NCBI GenBank assembly: GCA_016929795.1
Contig: JAFGIA010000342.1
Location: forward strand, 1 to 54,313
Length of the DNA stretch: 54,313 bases
Source: Anaerolineae bacterium
Lineage (GTDB): Bacteria > Chloroflexota > Anaerolineae > JAAYZQ01
Direction: 5' to 3'
Below the pieces are notes generated by a model. It worked only from the letters and a program-made list of their open reading frames with translations, had not been told where the DNA came from and did no database searches. Both the position numbers and the translations under genes were made by a program. Each line of letters starts with the position of its first letter. Positions within the stretch are counted from its first letter, which is position 1. Shown here piece by piece: positions 7,950 to 16,296 of the stretch.

Positions 7950-8534
7950 ATGGAACATGCAGGTCATCCAGACAGACGAGCCGACGCCACCACCGACCTT
8001 GACGCGCTCACCTCTCGTCACATCGTCATCTTTCGCCTGGGCAGCGATACCTTTGCGCTACCCGTCGAGCCTGTTGCCCAGATCCTGCCCATGCTGGCCA
8101 TCACACCGCTGCCCCAAGACGCCGGCGCCCTGGTTGACTCGGTGCTTGGAGCGATCGACCTCCGTGGACAGGTGGTGCCCGTCGTCGATCTGTGCCGCCA
8201 CATCGGCCTGCCCCACATCGCGCTGGAGCGTGACACGCCGCTCATCGTGGCGCGGGCGTGCGGGCTGACGGTCAGTCTGATCGTCGACGAGGTCGTCGAC
8301 GTGGTCGCCGTGAGCGCGGCCGACATCACATTGCCAGGCGCCATTCTCCCCGACGGGATGGGGCAGATCCCTCTGATTGCAGGGATTGTGCGTGTGCCCG
8401 GCGCGCCAGTGGGAAGGCTGGCGTTGCTGCTCGACGCGGAGCAACTCTTTGCGCCCAATCAACGAGAGGCATTGGTGCATGCTATCGAGATGATCCACGA
8501 GCAGGGTCCAAGCGCCCGGGTGGGTGTGCCATGA
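7950..8534 (+). CDS. CheW-like coupling protein 1
   Basis: Adaptor of 194 residues linking a CheA kinase to receptors. The CheW fold is recognised from HIVIFRLGSDTFALPVEPVAQILPM, the IDLRGQVVPVVDL motif and IVDEVVDVVAV. Residues 1-25 are a hydrophilic extension. The C-terminus overlaps the CheR start (ATGA at 8531-8534). It is one of two divergent CheW copies in the operon, so they may couple to different inputs or one may compete with the other. Confidence 0.92.
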   Translation: MEHAGHPDRRADATTDLDALTSRHIVIFRLGSDTFALPVEPVAQILPMLAITPLPQDAGALVDSVLGAIDLRGQVVPVVDLCRHIGLPHIALERDTPLIVARACGLTVSLIVDEVVDVVAVSAADITLPGAILPDGMGQIPLIAGIVRVPGAPVGRLALLLDAEQLFAPNQREALVHAIEMIHEQGPSARVGVP

Positions 8535-10249
8535 GCCAGTCGACCCGGGATGTACAAGCGCCCCTGTTCAGCCCGCGCGACGCCGAACGTTTTGGCGAGA
8601 TCGTCGAGCGCCACTTTGGCCTCTTTTTCCCCGCAAACAGGCAGGATGAGCTGGAGCGCGGCGTGCTTCAAGCATTCGCCACGTCCACATGCCGCGACCT
8701 CGACGCTTTCTACCGCCTGGTCGAGGCCGAAGCCAGGCCGGGCAGTGCCCCAGGGCTGGAGCTGGAACGGCTGGTAAACGCGCTGACGGTGGGCGAAACC
8801 TACTTTTTCCGCGATGCAGGCCAGTTCGACGCCCTTTACCACACGGTGCTACCTGAGCTGATTGAGCGCCGGCGTCGCGTGCGCACACTGCGCGTGTGGA
8901 GCGCCGGGTGCGCGAGTGGTGAAGAGCCCTACTCGATCGCCATGATGCTGTGCCTACTGCTACCTGACATCGACGAGTGGTCGATCACGGTGCTTGGCAC
9001 TGACATCAATGCCGAGTCGCTGGCACGCGCGCGAGAGGGTGTGTTCGGTCACTGGGCCTTCCGTGAAGAGCGCGCTCAAGCATGGCGCGACCGCTTTTTT
9101 GCACCGGTCAACGGGCCATCGGTCGAGCCGCCACCTGCCAGCGCCACGCGCCAGCGCTGGGCCCTTGTGCCCGAGGTGCGGCGGTTGGTCACCTTTCGCC
9201 GGCTCAACCTCGCAAACGAGAACTATCCATCGCTCACCACCAACACGGCATTCATGGACCTGATCTTGTGCCGCAACGTGACGATCTATTTCAGCGACAG
9301 GGCGACGCGCCTGGTGATAGAAAAGCTCCACGCAGCGTTGGGGCAGGATGCCTGGCTGGTGGTGGGCCACGCGGAGCCGTCGCCAGCCCGTTATGCGCAC
9401 TTGGAGCCGCACAACTTTCCAGGCGCCGTGCTCTATCGTCGGGTACAGCACGACCCCTTCTCTGTCATTCGACAGACAGCACCGCTGCCACCCACACTGC
9501 CAGCGCCCGGGCCCGCCACCGCCCCAGGCACGCCGCCAGGAACTTGCCAGAGAGGCGCTTGCAGGTTCGCAGTGGGCGCTCGGGCGCCAGAGAAACATGC
9601 TGAAGCACACACCACAAACGGGCGCTCTGACAGGCCGTCGGGGTGTGCCATCTCTGACCGTGCCCCAGAGACGCACACACATGCCTCAGAGAGAGAGATA
9701 CGCGAGGTGATTGAACAGGCGCGCGAGATGCTCGAATATGGGCATTCGGAGCAGGCATGTCAGGTGCTGGAAGCGATCGTCGCGCGCGGCGATGTGGCGT
9801 TGTCACTGGCGCCTGACGTGTACGCCTTGCTGGGGCAGGGGCACGCTAATCTGGGAGATCTGCCCACTGCCGAGCAGTGGTGCTGGCGGGCCATTGCAGC
9901 CGATCGCCTCGCGCTCGATGCCTACTACACGCTCGCCCTCGTGCTTCAACACCAGGCCCGGCTCGACGAGGCAATCGATGCCATGAAAAAGGTCGTATAC
10001 ATCGATAGACATTCGATCCTGGGTCACTATGGACTTGCCAACCTTTACCGCAGCCGTGGGCAAGAAGACCTGGCGCGGAAGGCCATGGAAAATGTGCGCC
10101 GGCTGCTGGAAAACAAGCCGCCAGGAGAGATAATCCCGAGTTCCGGCGGGATCACGGCCGGGCGCCTGTACAAAGCCGTCATGAAACAGCCGCGACACAC
10201 TCCCGATATGCGCCTGGCGCACGCCGAAAGCCAGCCGGGTGAGTCATAG
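8531..10249 (+). CDS. cheR: CheR protein-glutamate methyltransferase with C-terminal TPR
   Basis: S-adenosylmethionine-dependent methylation of receptor glutamates. The 572-residue protein has a CheR N-terminal helical domain (about 15-80), then the methyltransferase domain with WSAGCASGEEPYSIAM, LGTDINAESL and DLILCRNVTIYF. A low-complexity Pro/Ala/His linker covers about 315-390 and TPR-like helical repeats about 395-520 (IDAMKKVVYIDRHSILGHY). CheR-TPR fusions are known from Frz/Dif-like and alternative-function chemosensory systems. The start is the ATGA overlap with CheW1. A target receptor is not encoded nearby. Confidence 0.94.
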   Translation: MSQSTRDVQAPLFSPRDAERFGEIVERHFGLFFPANRQDELERGVLQAFATSTCRDLDAFYRLVEAEARPGSAPGLELERLVNALTVGETYFFRDAGQFDALYHTVLPELIERRRRVRTLRVWSAGCASGEEPYSIAMMLCLLLPDIDEWSITVLGTDINAESLARAREGVFGHWAFREERAQAWRDRFFAPVNGPSVEPPPASATRQRWALVPEVRRLVTFRRLNLANENYPSLTTNTAFMDLILCRNVTIYFSDRATRLVIEKLHAALGQDAWLVVGHAEPSPARYAHLEPHNFPGAVLYRRVQHDPFSVIRQTAPLPPTLPAPGPATAPGTPPGTCQRGACRFAVGARAPEKHAEAHTTNGRSDRPSGCAISDRAPETHTHASEREIREVIEQAREMLEYGHSEQACQVLEAIVARGDVALSLAPDVYALLGQGHANLGDLPTAEQWCWRAIAADRLALDAYYTLALVLQHQARLDEAIDAMKKVVYIDRHSILGHYGLANLYRSRGQEDLARKAMENVRRLLENKPPGEIIPSSGGITAGRLYKAVMKQPRHTPDMRLAHAESQPGES

Positions 10250-10255
10250 GAGACA

Positions 10256-10888
10256 ATGGATGGACAACCTTTTGATCGGCGACACGTGGGTGGAGTGACG
10301 AGCGTGATGACCAGGCCCGCACAGGATATCGATCCCGCCGTCATGGAAGTATGGACCCAGCGTGCTGCCGAGCTGGCGCGCGTGCCGGCGGCTGAAGACG
10401 AGGGAGAGCACGTGGCGCTGGTTGTGGCGCGCATCGGGGGCGAGATGTACGCATTTGACGCGCACTATGTCTCTGACATTCGCCCAGCCGGATCAATGGC
10501 CCATGTGCCGCGTGTACCGGCCTGGGTGGCCGGTGTCACGGCCATCCGGGGGCGCATCCTGTCAGTGTTCGACCTGGCAACGTATTTTGGGTTGCCCACG
10601 GTCAAAAAGAGGGCCGAGCAGGGCAGCCAGCACCTGGTAGCCGTCGAGACACCGGACATGGAGCTGTGCCTACTGGTCGACGAGGTGGTGGCGGTGACCC
10701 CATTGGCTATGAGCAGCCTGCAAGAGGCTGCTGGAAACTTGCAGGGCCTGCCGCCGGAATATGTGCGTGGCATCGCGACCGACTCGGCTGTGAGCGCAGC
10801 TCCGTGGGGCGAGGGATTGCTCGTCGTCCTCGACCTGCCGGCACTACTCGCCGACAGGCGCATCGTCATCGACCAGGAAGCGATCTAG
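10256..10888 (+). CDS. CheW-like coupling protein 2
   Basis: Second CheW-domain protein, 210 residues, with an N-terminal extension of about 50 residues. The CheW core is seen in VVARIGGEMYAFDAHYVSDI, VTAIRGRILSVFDLATYFG and LLVDEVVAVTPL. AGGAGA lies directly upstream of ATG 10256, seven bases after the CheR stop. The order CheW-CheR-CheW-CheA-CheB resembles Frz/alternative-function clusters rather than flagellar ones. Confidence 0.9.
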   Translation: MDGQPFDRRHVGGVTSVMTRPAQDIDPAVMEVWTQRAAELARVPAAEDEGEHVALVVARIGGEMYAFDAHYVSDIRPAGSMAHVPRVPAWVAGVTAIRGRILSVFDLATYFGLPTVKKRAEQGSQHLVAVETPDMELCLLVDEVVAVTPLAMSSLQEAAGNLQGLPPEYVRGIATDSAVSAAPWGEGLLVVLDLPALLADRRIVIDQEAI

Positions 10889-10951
10889 CAACGTGGGTCG
10901 CCAGAGACAGGATATAGAGAAGTAAAGAAGCACATTGTAGAAAAGATCGAC

Positions 10952-13327
10952 ATGGGACGCAGCGCCAGAATCCGAGAACAACTGATCAGCAGCTTTCGCG
11001 CCGAGTTGGCCGAGCACATCCAGACCATGACAGACGGCCTGCTCGCCTTCGAAGAGGGCCGCGTGCCGCCGGAGGAGCGCCAGGCACATCTCGAGACGAT
11101 CTTTCGCGCCGCGCACAGCTTGAAAGGTGCTGCGCGCGCGGTGAATGTCACGATCATCGAGCAGTTGGCGCACTCGCTGGAGAACCTGCTCGATGCCATC
11201 CAGTATGACACGGTGCCGCTCACCTCACAACTCTTTACGGCCTGCTATCGCGCGCTCGACGCGATCCAGTCAGTCCAGGCAGCATACGAAACAGGCGAGA
11301 CAACGCCCCCACTCGAAGCGATCATCGCCCTCGCCGATCTGGAAGCGTTTCGCAAAATGCCACACACCCAGCCAGCGTCTGCTGCCGAGGCAGCAGCCCA
11401 CGCGCCACAGGTGGAGGCAGGGGCACAGCCTGCCGCCACTGGTCAGCAGGGGGCGGATCGACCACGTCGCACCCTGGAAGCGATCCTGGCCGATGGTATG
11501 GCGCAGGCATCGGACATGGGGCCTTCAAGTGCCGAGCGCCCTGTCGGAGGTGAAGAGACGGTGCGTGTCAGCGTCGCGAAACTGGATTCGCTCATGGTGC
11601 AATTGAGCGAGCTCCTGGTGGCGCGCATGCGTGCGCAACAGCGACTCGAGCAAAGCCGCGCACTGCAAGAATACCTCAGCGCCTGGCAGCGCGAATGGCT
11701 GCCAGCCCGCGCCGCAGGCAGTCGCCTAGGCCAGCGCCAAGAAGAGCGGGGGAGAGAAAACGGGATAGGCACTGCGACCCAAGAGCTGGCCACGATCCTG
11801 GCGTATGTCGATGCGAACCAGCAATACCTGGTCGATGCGACCACCCTCGCCGATAGGCTGTCGCGGCTGTATACCGAGGACACACTCCACCTATCGCTGG
11901 CAATCGACCAGATCGAGCAAGAGATCAAGCACATGCGCATGCTCCCCCTGGCGACGATCACGGTGCCCTTTGGCCGCATGGTACGCGATCTGGCGCAGGC
12001 GGCAGGCAAAGAGGTACGTCTCGAGATCTCGGGCGACAACACCGAGATCGACAAGCAGATCCTGGAACAGATCAAGGACCCCCTAGTCCACCTGCTGCGC
12101 AACGCGATTGACCATGGCATCGAGCAGCCCTCAGTCCGCCAGGCAGCAGGCAAACCGCGTACAGGCAAGATCATCCTCGCTGCCGAGCAACAAGGGCAAG
12201 ATGTCGTCGTTCGCGTGTCAGACGACGGCGCCGGCCTGGACCTGGATGCACTGCGGCGCGCCCTGGCGCGCCGGGGGCGCGCCGATGTGGCATCGCTAAC
12301 AGAGGGAGATCTGCACGATCTGATCTTTGCGTCCGGCGTGTCCACCTGCCCGCTCATCACCGACATTTCCGGACGCGGCATTGGCCTCGCCGTGGTGCGC
12401 CGTAACGTCGAGGCGCTTCACGGCAGGGTTGAAGTCGATAGCGCGCCAGGTGCCGGCAGCACCTTTATCCTGCGCCTGCCGCTGACTCTGACCAGCCTGC
12501 ACGGGTTGCTGGTGCGCTGCGCAGGGCAGATGTTTGCACTTCCGCTGAGCGCCGTGCACCATATCCGAATGGTCAGGGCAGGCGAGGTGCAGCGCGTGGA
12601 AGGACGCGAGGTCATCGAATATAGCGGGCTACCGGTAGTTCTGGCCCGCCTCGACGATATGCTTGAGCTGCGGCGCGGCAGCAATGTGGGGCAGGCAGCA
12701 TGCACGGTGGTCATTGTTTCCGCCGGCGAGCGCCTGGCTGGCTTGGCCGTAGACGAGCTGGTGGGAGAAGAAGAGGTAGTGGTCAAAAGCCTGGGCCGCC
12801 AGTTGAAACGAGTAACAGGCATTGCAGGTGCGACGGTGTCTGGCAGCGGCGAGATCGTTCTCATCCTGAACCCTGTTGACCTCGTCAACCTCGCGATCCG
12901 CGGCCAGCGCCGTTCAGTGTTTGAGACGCATGCACCGAATGCCGAGCAGGAAGAGCCAACCCGGCACAGGATCCTGATCGTCGACGACTCGATTACGACA
13001 CGCACGCTCGAGAAAAATATCCTGGAGGCGGCAGGTTATGTTGTCGAGGTAGCGACCGACGGTATCGAGGCACTGAGCTTGATGGCTACCCAGGGCACTC
13101 CCGATCTCGTGGTGACAGATATTCTGATGCCACGCATGGACGGGTTCGAGCTGGTAGAGCGGATCAAGGCGGAGGAGCGCACCGCGCACCTGCCTGTCAT
13201 TCTCGTTTCGTCGCTCGACTCGCCAGAGGACAAGGCGCGCGGCATCCAGGTTGGCGCTGATGCCTATATCGTCAAGAGTCGATTCGATCAGAGCAACTTG
13301 CTGGACACAATCGAGCAGCTCATCTAG
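10952..13327 (+). CDS. cheA: hybrid chemosensory histidine kinase CheA-REC
   Basis: Core kinase of 791 residues. Domains in order: HPt (about 8-115, phospho-His near 55 in AAHSLKGAAR), a Pro/Ala/Gln-rich linker with no recognisable P2 domain, H-dimerisation region (about 205-340), HATPase_c (about 345-520, LLRNAIDHGIE N-box and ISGRGIGLAVV G-box), CheW-like P5 (about 525-660) and a C-terminal receiver (about 670-791, ILIVDDS, VVTDILMPRMDG, Asp near 725). Absence of P2 and presence of a fused receiver suggest direct phosphotransfer or a phosphate sink. No clear ribosome-binding site precedes ATG 10952. It probably transfers to the two single receivers and CheB of the same operon. Confidence 0.95.
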   Translation: MGRSARIREQLISSFRAELAEHIQTMTDGLLAFEEGRVPPEERQAHLETIFRAAHSLKGAARAVNVTIIEQLAHSLENLLDAIQYDTVPLTSQLFTACYRALDAIQSVQAAYETGETTPPLEAIIALADLEAFRKMPHTQPASAAEAAAHAPQVEAGAQPAATGQQGADRPRRTLEAILADGMAQASDMGPSSAERPVGGEETVRVSVAKLDSLMVQLSELLVARMRAQQRLEQSRALQEYLSAWQREWLPARAAGSRLGQRQEERGRENGIGTATQELATILAYVDANQQYLVDATTLADRLSRLYTEDTLHLSLAIDQIEQEIKHMRMLPLATITVPFGRMVRDLAQAAGKEVRLEISGDNTEIDKQILEQIKDPLVHLLRNAIDHGIEQPSVRQAAGKPRTGKIILAAEQQGQDVVVRVSDDGAGLDLDALRRALARRGRADVASLTEGDLHDLIFASGVSTCPLITDISGRGIGLAVVRRNVEALHGRVEVDSAPGAGSTFILRLPLTLTSLHGLLVRCAGQMFALPLSAVHHIRMVRAGEVQRVEGREVIEYSGLPVVLARLDDMLELRRGSNVGQAACTVVIVSAGERLAGLAVDELVGEEEVVVKSLGRQLKRVTGIAGATVSGSGEIVLILNPVDLVNLAIRGQRRSVFETHAPNAEQEEPTRHRILIVDDSITTRTLEKNILEAAGYVVEVATDGIEALSLMATQGTPDLVVTDILMPRMDGFELVERIKAEERTAHLPVILVSSLDSPEDKARGIQVGADAYIVKSRFDQSNLLDTIEQLI

Positions 13328-13352
13328 CAGCAGGGGGAAAGCTGTCAGGGCG

Positions 13353-14474
13353 ATGAACAGAGAGTCGAAGGGCATTCGAGTCGTCGTCGTCGACGACTCG
13401 CCGACAGTACGCCAATTGCTGGTTGCGATTTTGCAGGATGAACCTGGCATGCACGTTGTCGGAACCGGTGCCAACGGCGAGGATGCCGTGCACCTTACGC
13501 GCCAACTGCGCCCCGACGTGGTGACAATGGACGTGCGTATGCCCCGCATGGATGGGCTGCAGGCAACACGCGAGATCATGCGCGAGGTACCGACGCCGAT
13601 CGTCATCGTCACCGGCAATCTGGTGCACGCCGACGTGGACATCACCTTCGAAGCATTGCGCGCCGGTGCGCTTACCGTGGTGCGCACTCCTGGCCTGGCC
13701 GACCCCGAAGGGTGCGCCGGGTTGATCCGAACCGTGCGGCTGATGGCCGGCGTGCCCGTGGTGCACCATTGGGCACACACTGTACACGTGCCGGATGCCC
13801 GGCCTGCGCCCGTCTTGCCCAGCGCGCCACCAGCAGTAAAGAGCTATGGTGCCCCCAAAATCGTGGGCATGGCTGCATCAACGGGCGGTCCGGGCGCGAT
13901 TGCCTCGATCCTGCGCCATCTCCCTGCGGACTATGCAGCACCGATTCTCGTGGTCCAGCACGTTGCCGCGGGATTTGTGGCGGGCCTGGCAGAGTGGCTA
14001 GACAGCCAAACCCCCCTGCACGTCACTCTGGCCAATCATGGCGACAGGCCTCAGCCTGGCACTGTGCTAATTGCACCAGACGACTATCACCTGCAGATCA
14101 ACATGCGTGGCATCGTCGAGCTGTGCCGTGAGCCGCCCTACAAAGGACTGCGCCCCTCGGCCAACCACCTGTTTCACTCACTGGCCAGCGCCTATGGCCC
14201 GGCTGCGATCGGCATCATCCTGACAGGCATGGGCGATGACGGCGCCGAAGGCTTGCATGCCCTGCACCAGGTCGGCGGGCTGACGGTCGCACAGGATGAA
14301 GCTACGTGTGTCGTGTACGGTATGCCTCACCAGGCGGTAGTAGCTGGCGGCGTCGAGCGCTCACTATCACCAGACGGCATCGCACGTCTGCTCGTGTCCC
14401 AAAAAGTCCCGAGCCCCGTCCAGCCGCCCGCCCCTGTGGCACACCGGGCTCATGATGAGGAAGATCTACCATGA
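13353..14474 (+). CDS. cheB: CheB protein-glutamate methylesterase/response regulator
   Basis: Removes methyl groups from receptor glutamates, activated by phosphorylation. The 373-residue protein has a receiver (VVVDDSPTV, VVTMDVRMPRMDG), a Pro/Ala linker (about 145-180) and the methylesterase domain with catalytic Ser in AASTGGPGA, His in VQHVAAGF and Asp in TGMGDDGAEG. ATG 13353 is used because MNRESKGIRVVVVDDSP is a natural receiver start; the upstream AGGGGGAAA is somewhat distant. It overlaps the next gene by ATGA. With CheR it implies a methylated receptor encoded elsewhere. Confidence 0.95.
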   Translation: MNRESKGIRVVVVDDSPTVRQLLVAILQDEPGMHVVGTGANGEDAVHLTRQLRPDVVTMDVRMPRMDGLQATREIMREVPTPIVIVTGNLVHADVDITFEALRAGALTVVRTPGLADPEGCAGLIRTVRLMAGVPVVHHWAHTVHVPDARPAPVLPSAPPAVKSYGAPKIVGMAASTGGPGAIASILRHLPADYAAPILVVQHVAAGFVAGLAEWLDSQTPLHVTLANHGDRPQPGTVLIAPDDYHLQINMRGIVELCREPPYKGLRPSANHLFHSLASAYGPAAIGIILTGMGDDGAEGLHALHQVGGLTVAQDEATCVVYGMPHQAVVAGGVERSLSPDGIARLLVSQKVPSPVQPPAPVAHRAHDEEDLP

Positions 14475-14893
14475 CCGATCTGAATACGATCCCAATCCAA
14501 AACGAGCTGGATATCATCGAGGCCAGAATGCACGTCCGCAGGCTGGCACGCGAGGCAGGCCTGGACCTGTTTGACCAAGCACGCATCTCCCTCGCCACGT
14601 CGACCATGGCTATTATCCTGGGACTCGAAAAGTCGGGCCATGGGTCGATCCACTTGTCGCAACTGAACGACGGGAGCCGAATCGGCGTGCAGGTCATCTG
14701 CATCCAGCACGACGCGTCAATCCACGACCTTGTCGAAGGAGTCCTCGACGATGCACGGCGCATGGTAGACGAGCTGGGTGTGAGCGCTCTACCCAATGGC
14801 ATCGCCGTGACGCTGATCAAGTGGGCAGCCAGAGATCGACACCGCACGGACCACGAGGCAGGCCACCCGGCATTTGCCAATGCCGACCTTTAG
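14471..14893 (+). CDS. RsbT/anti-sigma-kinase-like protein, degenerate ATP site
   Basis: A 140-residue protein that aligns by eye to RsbT-type small HATPase proteins: VRRLAREAGLDLFDQARISLATSTMA matches the N-terminal 'GF...D...IxxAxSELA' helix, and a C-terminal LPNGIAVTLIKWAAR matches the 'GTTVxxxKW' strand. The N-box is altered (STMAIILGLEKSG instead of SELARN) and the DxGPGI segment is replaced by CIQHDASIHD, so ATP binding is doubtful. It starts inside the CheB stop (ATGA), making it a genuine operon member. It may be a partner-switch or scaffold component linking the chemosensory pathway to a stressosome or STAS-type target; that is inference. Confidence 0.7.
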   Translation: MTDLNTIPIQNELDIIEARMHVRRLAREAGLDLFDQARISLATSTMAIILGLEKSGHGSIHLSQLNDGSRIGVQVICIQHDASIHDLVEGVLDDARRMVDELGVSALPNGIAVTLIKWAARDRHRTDHEAGHPAFANADL

Positions 14894-14916
14894 GATCGAT
14901 CATCTTGTACATGCTG

Positions 14917-14962
14917 CCTATGCGGCCGGCTCCGGTGTGTTATGTCACCTATGCGACCGGCT
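14917..14962 (+). repeat. 15-bp near-direct repeat before second receiver
   Basis: CCTATGCGgCCGGCT (14917-14931) and CCTATGCGaCCGGCT (14948-14962) are spaced 31 bp apart, about three helical turns, in the 96-base gap before the receiver at 14990. A regulator site is possible; no promoter hexamers are obvious. Confidence 0.5.
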
Positions 14963-14989
14963 ACCAGCCAAGTTTGATGAGAGGAAAAC

Positions 14990-15406
14990 ATGTCCGAAGA
15001 GTTGAGCAACCGTGAAGCACAGGAGAAGACAATCCTCGTGGTAGAAGACAGTACCACACAGGCACTCCACCTGCGCACACTCCTCGAACGCGAGGGGTTG
15101 AACGTGCTCTGGGCACGTGATGGGCGCCAGGGCATCGAGCTCACCCAGGAGCACCTTCCCAGCCTCGTCGTCCTCGACATCCAGATGCCTGATGTGAACG
15201 GCTTTGAAGTGTTACGCCAACTCAAATCGACGGCGGCAACAGTCGAAATCCCCGTGGTTATGTTTACTCGCTATGACGATGCTCAATCGGTGATTTCGGG
15301 GCTCGAGACGGGTGCTGTCGACTATATTCCCAAAGATGCGTTTGCCGAAGCCGTGCTCCTCGAGACGCTGCGGCAGATGGGCTTCATCGCGCCCCAGAAC
15401 GATTAG
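14990..15406 (+). CDS. single-domain response regulator
   Basis: A 138-residue receiver. VVEDSTTQ gives the acidic pocket, Asp near 65 lies in VVLDIQMPDVNG, Thr in MFTRYDD, and Lys in DYIPKDAF. No output domain is present. GAGAGGAAA precedes ATG 14990. It closes the rightward chemosensory operon and is convergent with the REC-winged-helix gene. The 'STTQALHLRxLLE' N-terminus resembles receivers that work with hybrid CheA kinases. Confidence 0.92.
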   Translation: MSEELSNREAQEKTILVVEDSTTQALHLRTLLEREGLNVLWARDGRQGIELTQEHLPSLVVLDIQMPDVNGFEVLRQLKSTAATVEIPVVMFTRYDDAQSVISGLETGAVDYIPKDAFAEAVLLETLRQMGFIAPQND

Positions 15407-15447
15407 GCGCTCTCCCGATCGGGCTGGCGGAAGTGGAAGGGTGCGGA

Positions 15448-16275
15448 TCAGCCTTCGGGAGTGAACAGGTAACCCTGCCCGCGAATGGTGCGCACAAGGG
15501 TGGGATGGGTTGGATCGAACTCGATCTTTTTTCTGAGGCGTGAGATGTGCGGCCGCACTATGCCGCGCGCTACTGCCTCGATCACGTCGTAGCCGAGTGC
15601 CGTCGCGGCCAGGACACGGCACGAAAGGGGGGCTCCCGGGTTCTCCATGAGGCAGCCCAGCAGGGCTGCTTCGTTTTCTGTCAGCTCGGCGTCGAGGCTG
15701 TCACGCACATCCGGCCTCGAGACCACGACGAGCCGCTTTTCCATATCAAGAGCCACAGGACCAGCATGCAGAAACCGCTCGCCGCGGGTGCCTGCCTGCC
15801 TATGGTCGTGTGCTTCTTCCGCTTGCAAGGCGGCGAGCGCCTCGGCCATGACGCGGATCAGGTGCCGCCGGCGCAGCTTTTCGCGGCGCTGCTCAAGGGC
15901 GCGCGAGACCGCCGCGTGCACCTCACGCACGCTGGTAGGCTTGAGCAAATAATCGACAGCCCCGGCACGCACGGCCTCAATGGCGCTGTCGACGGTGGCG
16001 TGCGCTGTAAAGACGATAACAAGCAGGTCGGGATAGCGCGCTGCAACACGGTGCATCACGTCGACGCCATCCATGCCGGGCATGCGCAGGTCGAGCAGCA
16101 TCAGGTCGTAGGAGCTGCTGGCAAGCCGGGCGAGTGCGTGCTCACCACTGGCCACCCCTTCCGCCTCGTAGCCTGTCAGCTCGAGCGCGCGGGTGATAGC
16201 ACGCCGCGTCGTCTCTTCGTCGTCGACTATGAGCACGCGCGCACCCGGAATCGGCGGTCCCTGTCCATGATCCAT
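15448..16275 (-). CDS. OmpR-type response regulator (REC + winged helix)
   Basis: Transcription factor of 275 residues. The receiver spans about 10-125 (LIVDDEETTRR, LMLLDLRMPGMDG, FTAHAT, DYLLKPTS). A linker of about 70 residues follows, then a C-terminal winged helix (about 195-275: LTENEAALLGCLMENPGAPLSCRVL, PHISRLRKKIEFDP, IRGQGYLFTPEG). Its receiver looks more like the NtrC type than OmpR. ATG 16275 is preferred over TTG 16293. It lies 21 bases after the kinase stop codon, so the pair is one operon and a cognate two-component system. Confidence 0.93.
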   Translation of the reverse strand: MDHGQGPPIPGARVLIVDDEETTRRAITRALELTGYEAEGVASGEHALARLASSSYDLMLLDLRMPGMDGVDVMHRVAARYPDLLVIVFTAHATVDSAIEAVRAGAVDYLLKPTSVREVHAAVSRALEQRREKLRRRHLIRVMAEALAALQAEEAHDHRQAGTRGERFLHAGPVALDMEKRLVVVSRPDVRDSLDAELTENEAALLGCLMENPGAPLSCRVLAATALGYDVIEAVARGIVRPHISRLRKKIEFDPTHPTLVRTIRGQGYLFTPEG

Positions 16276-16296
16276 CAAGCGTTCACCCTGCAATTT

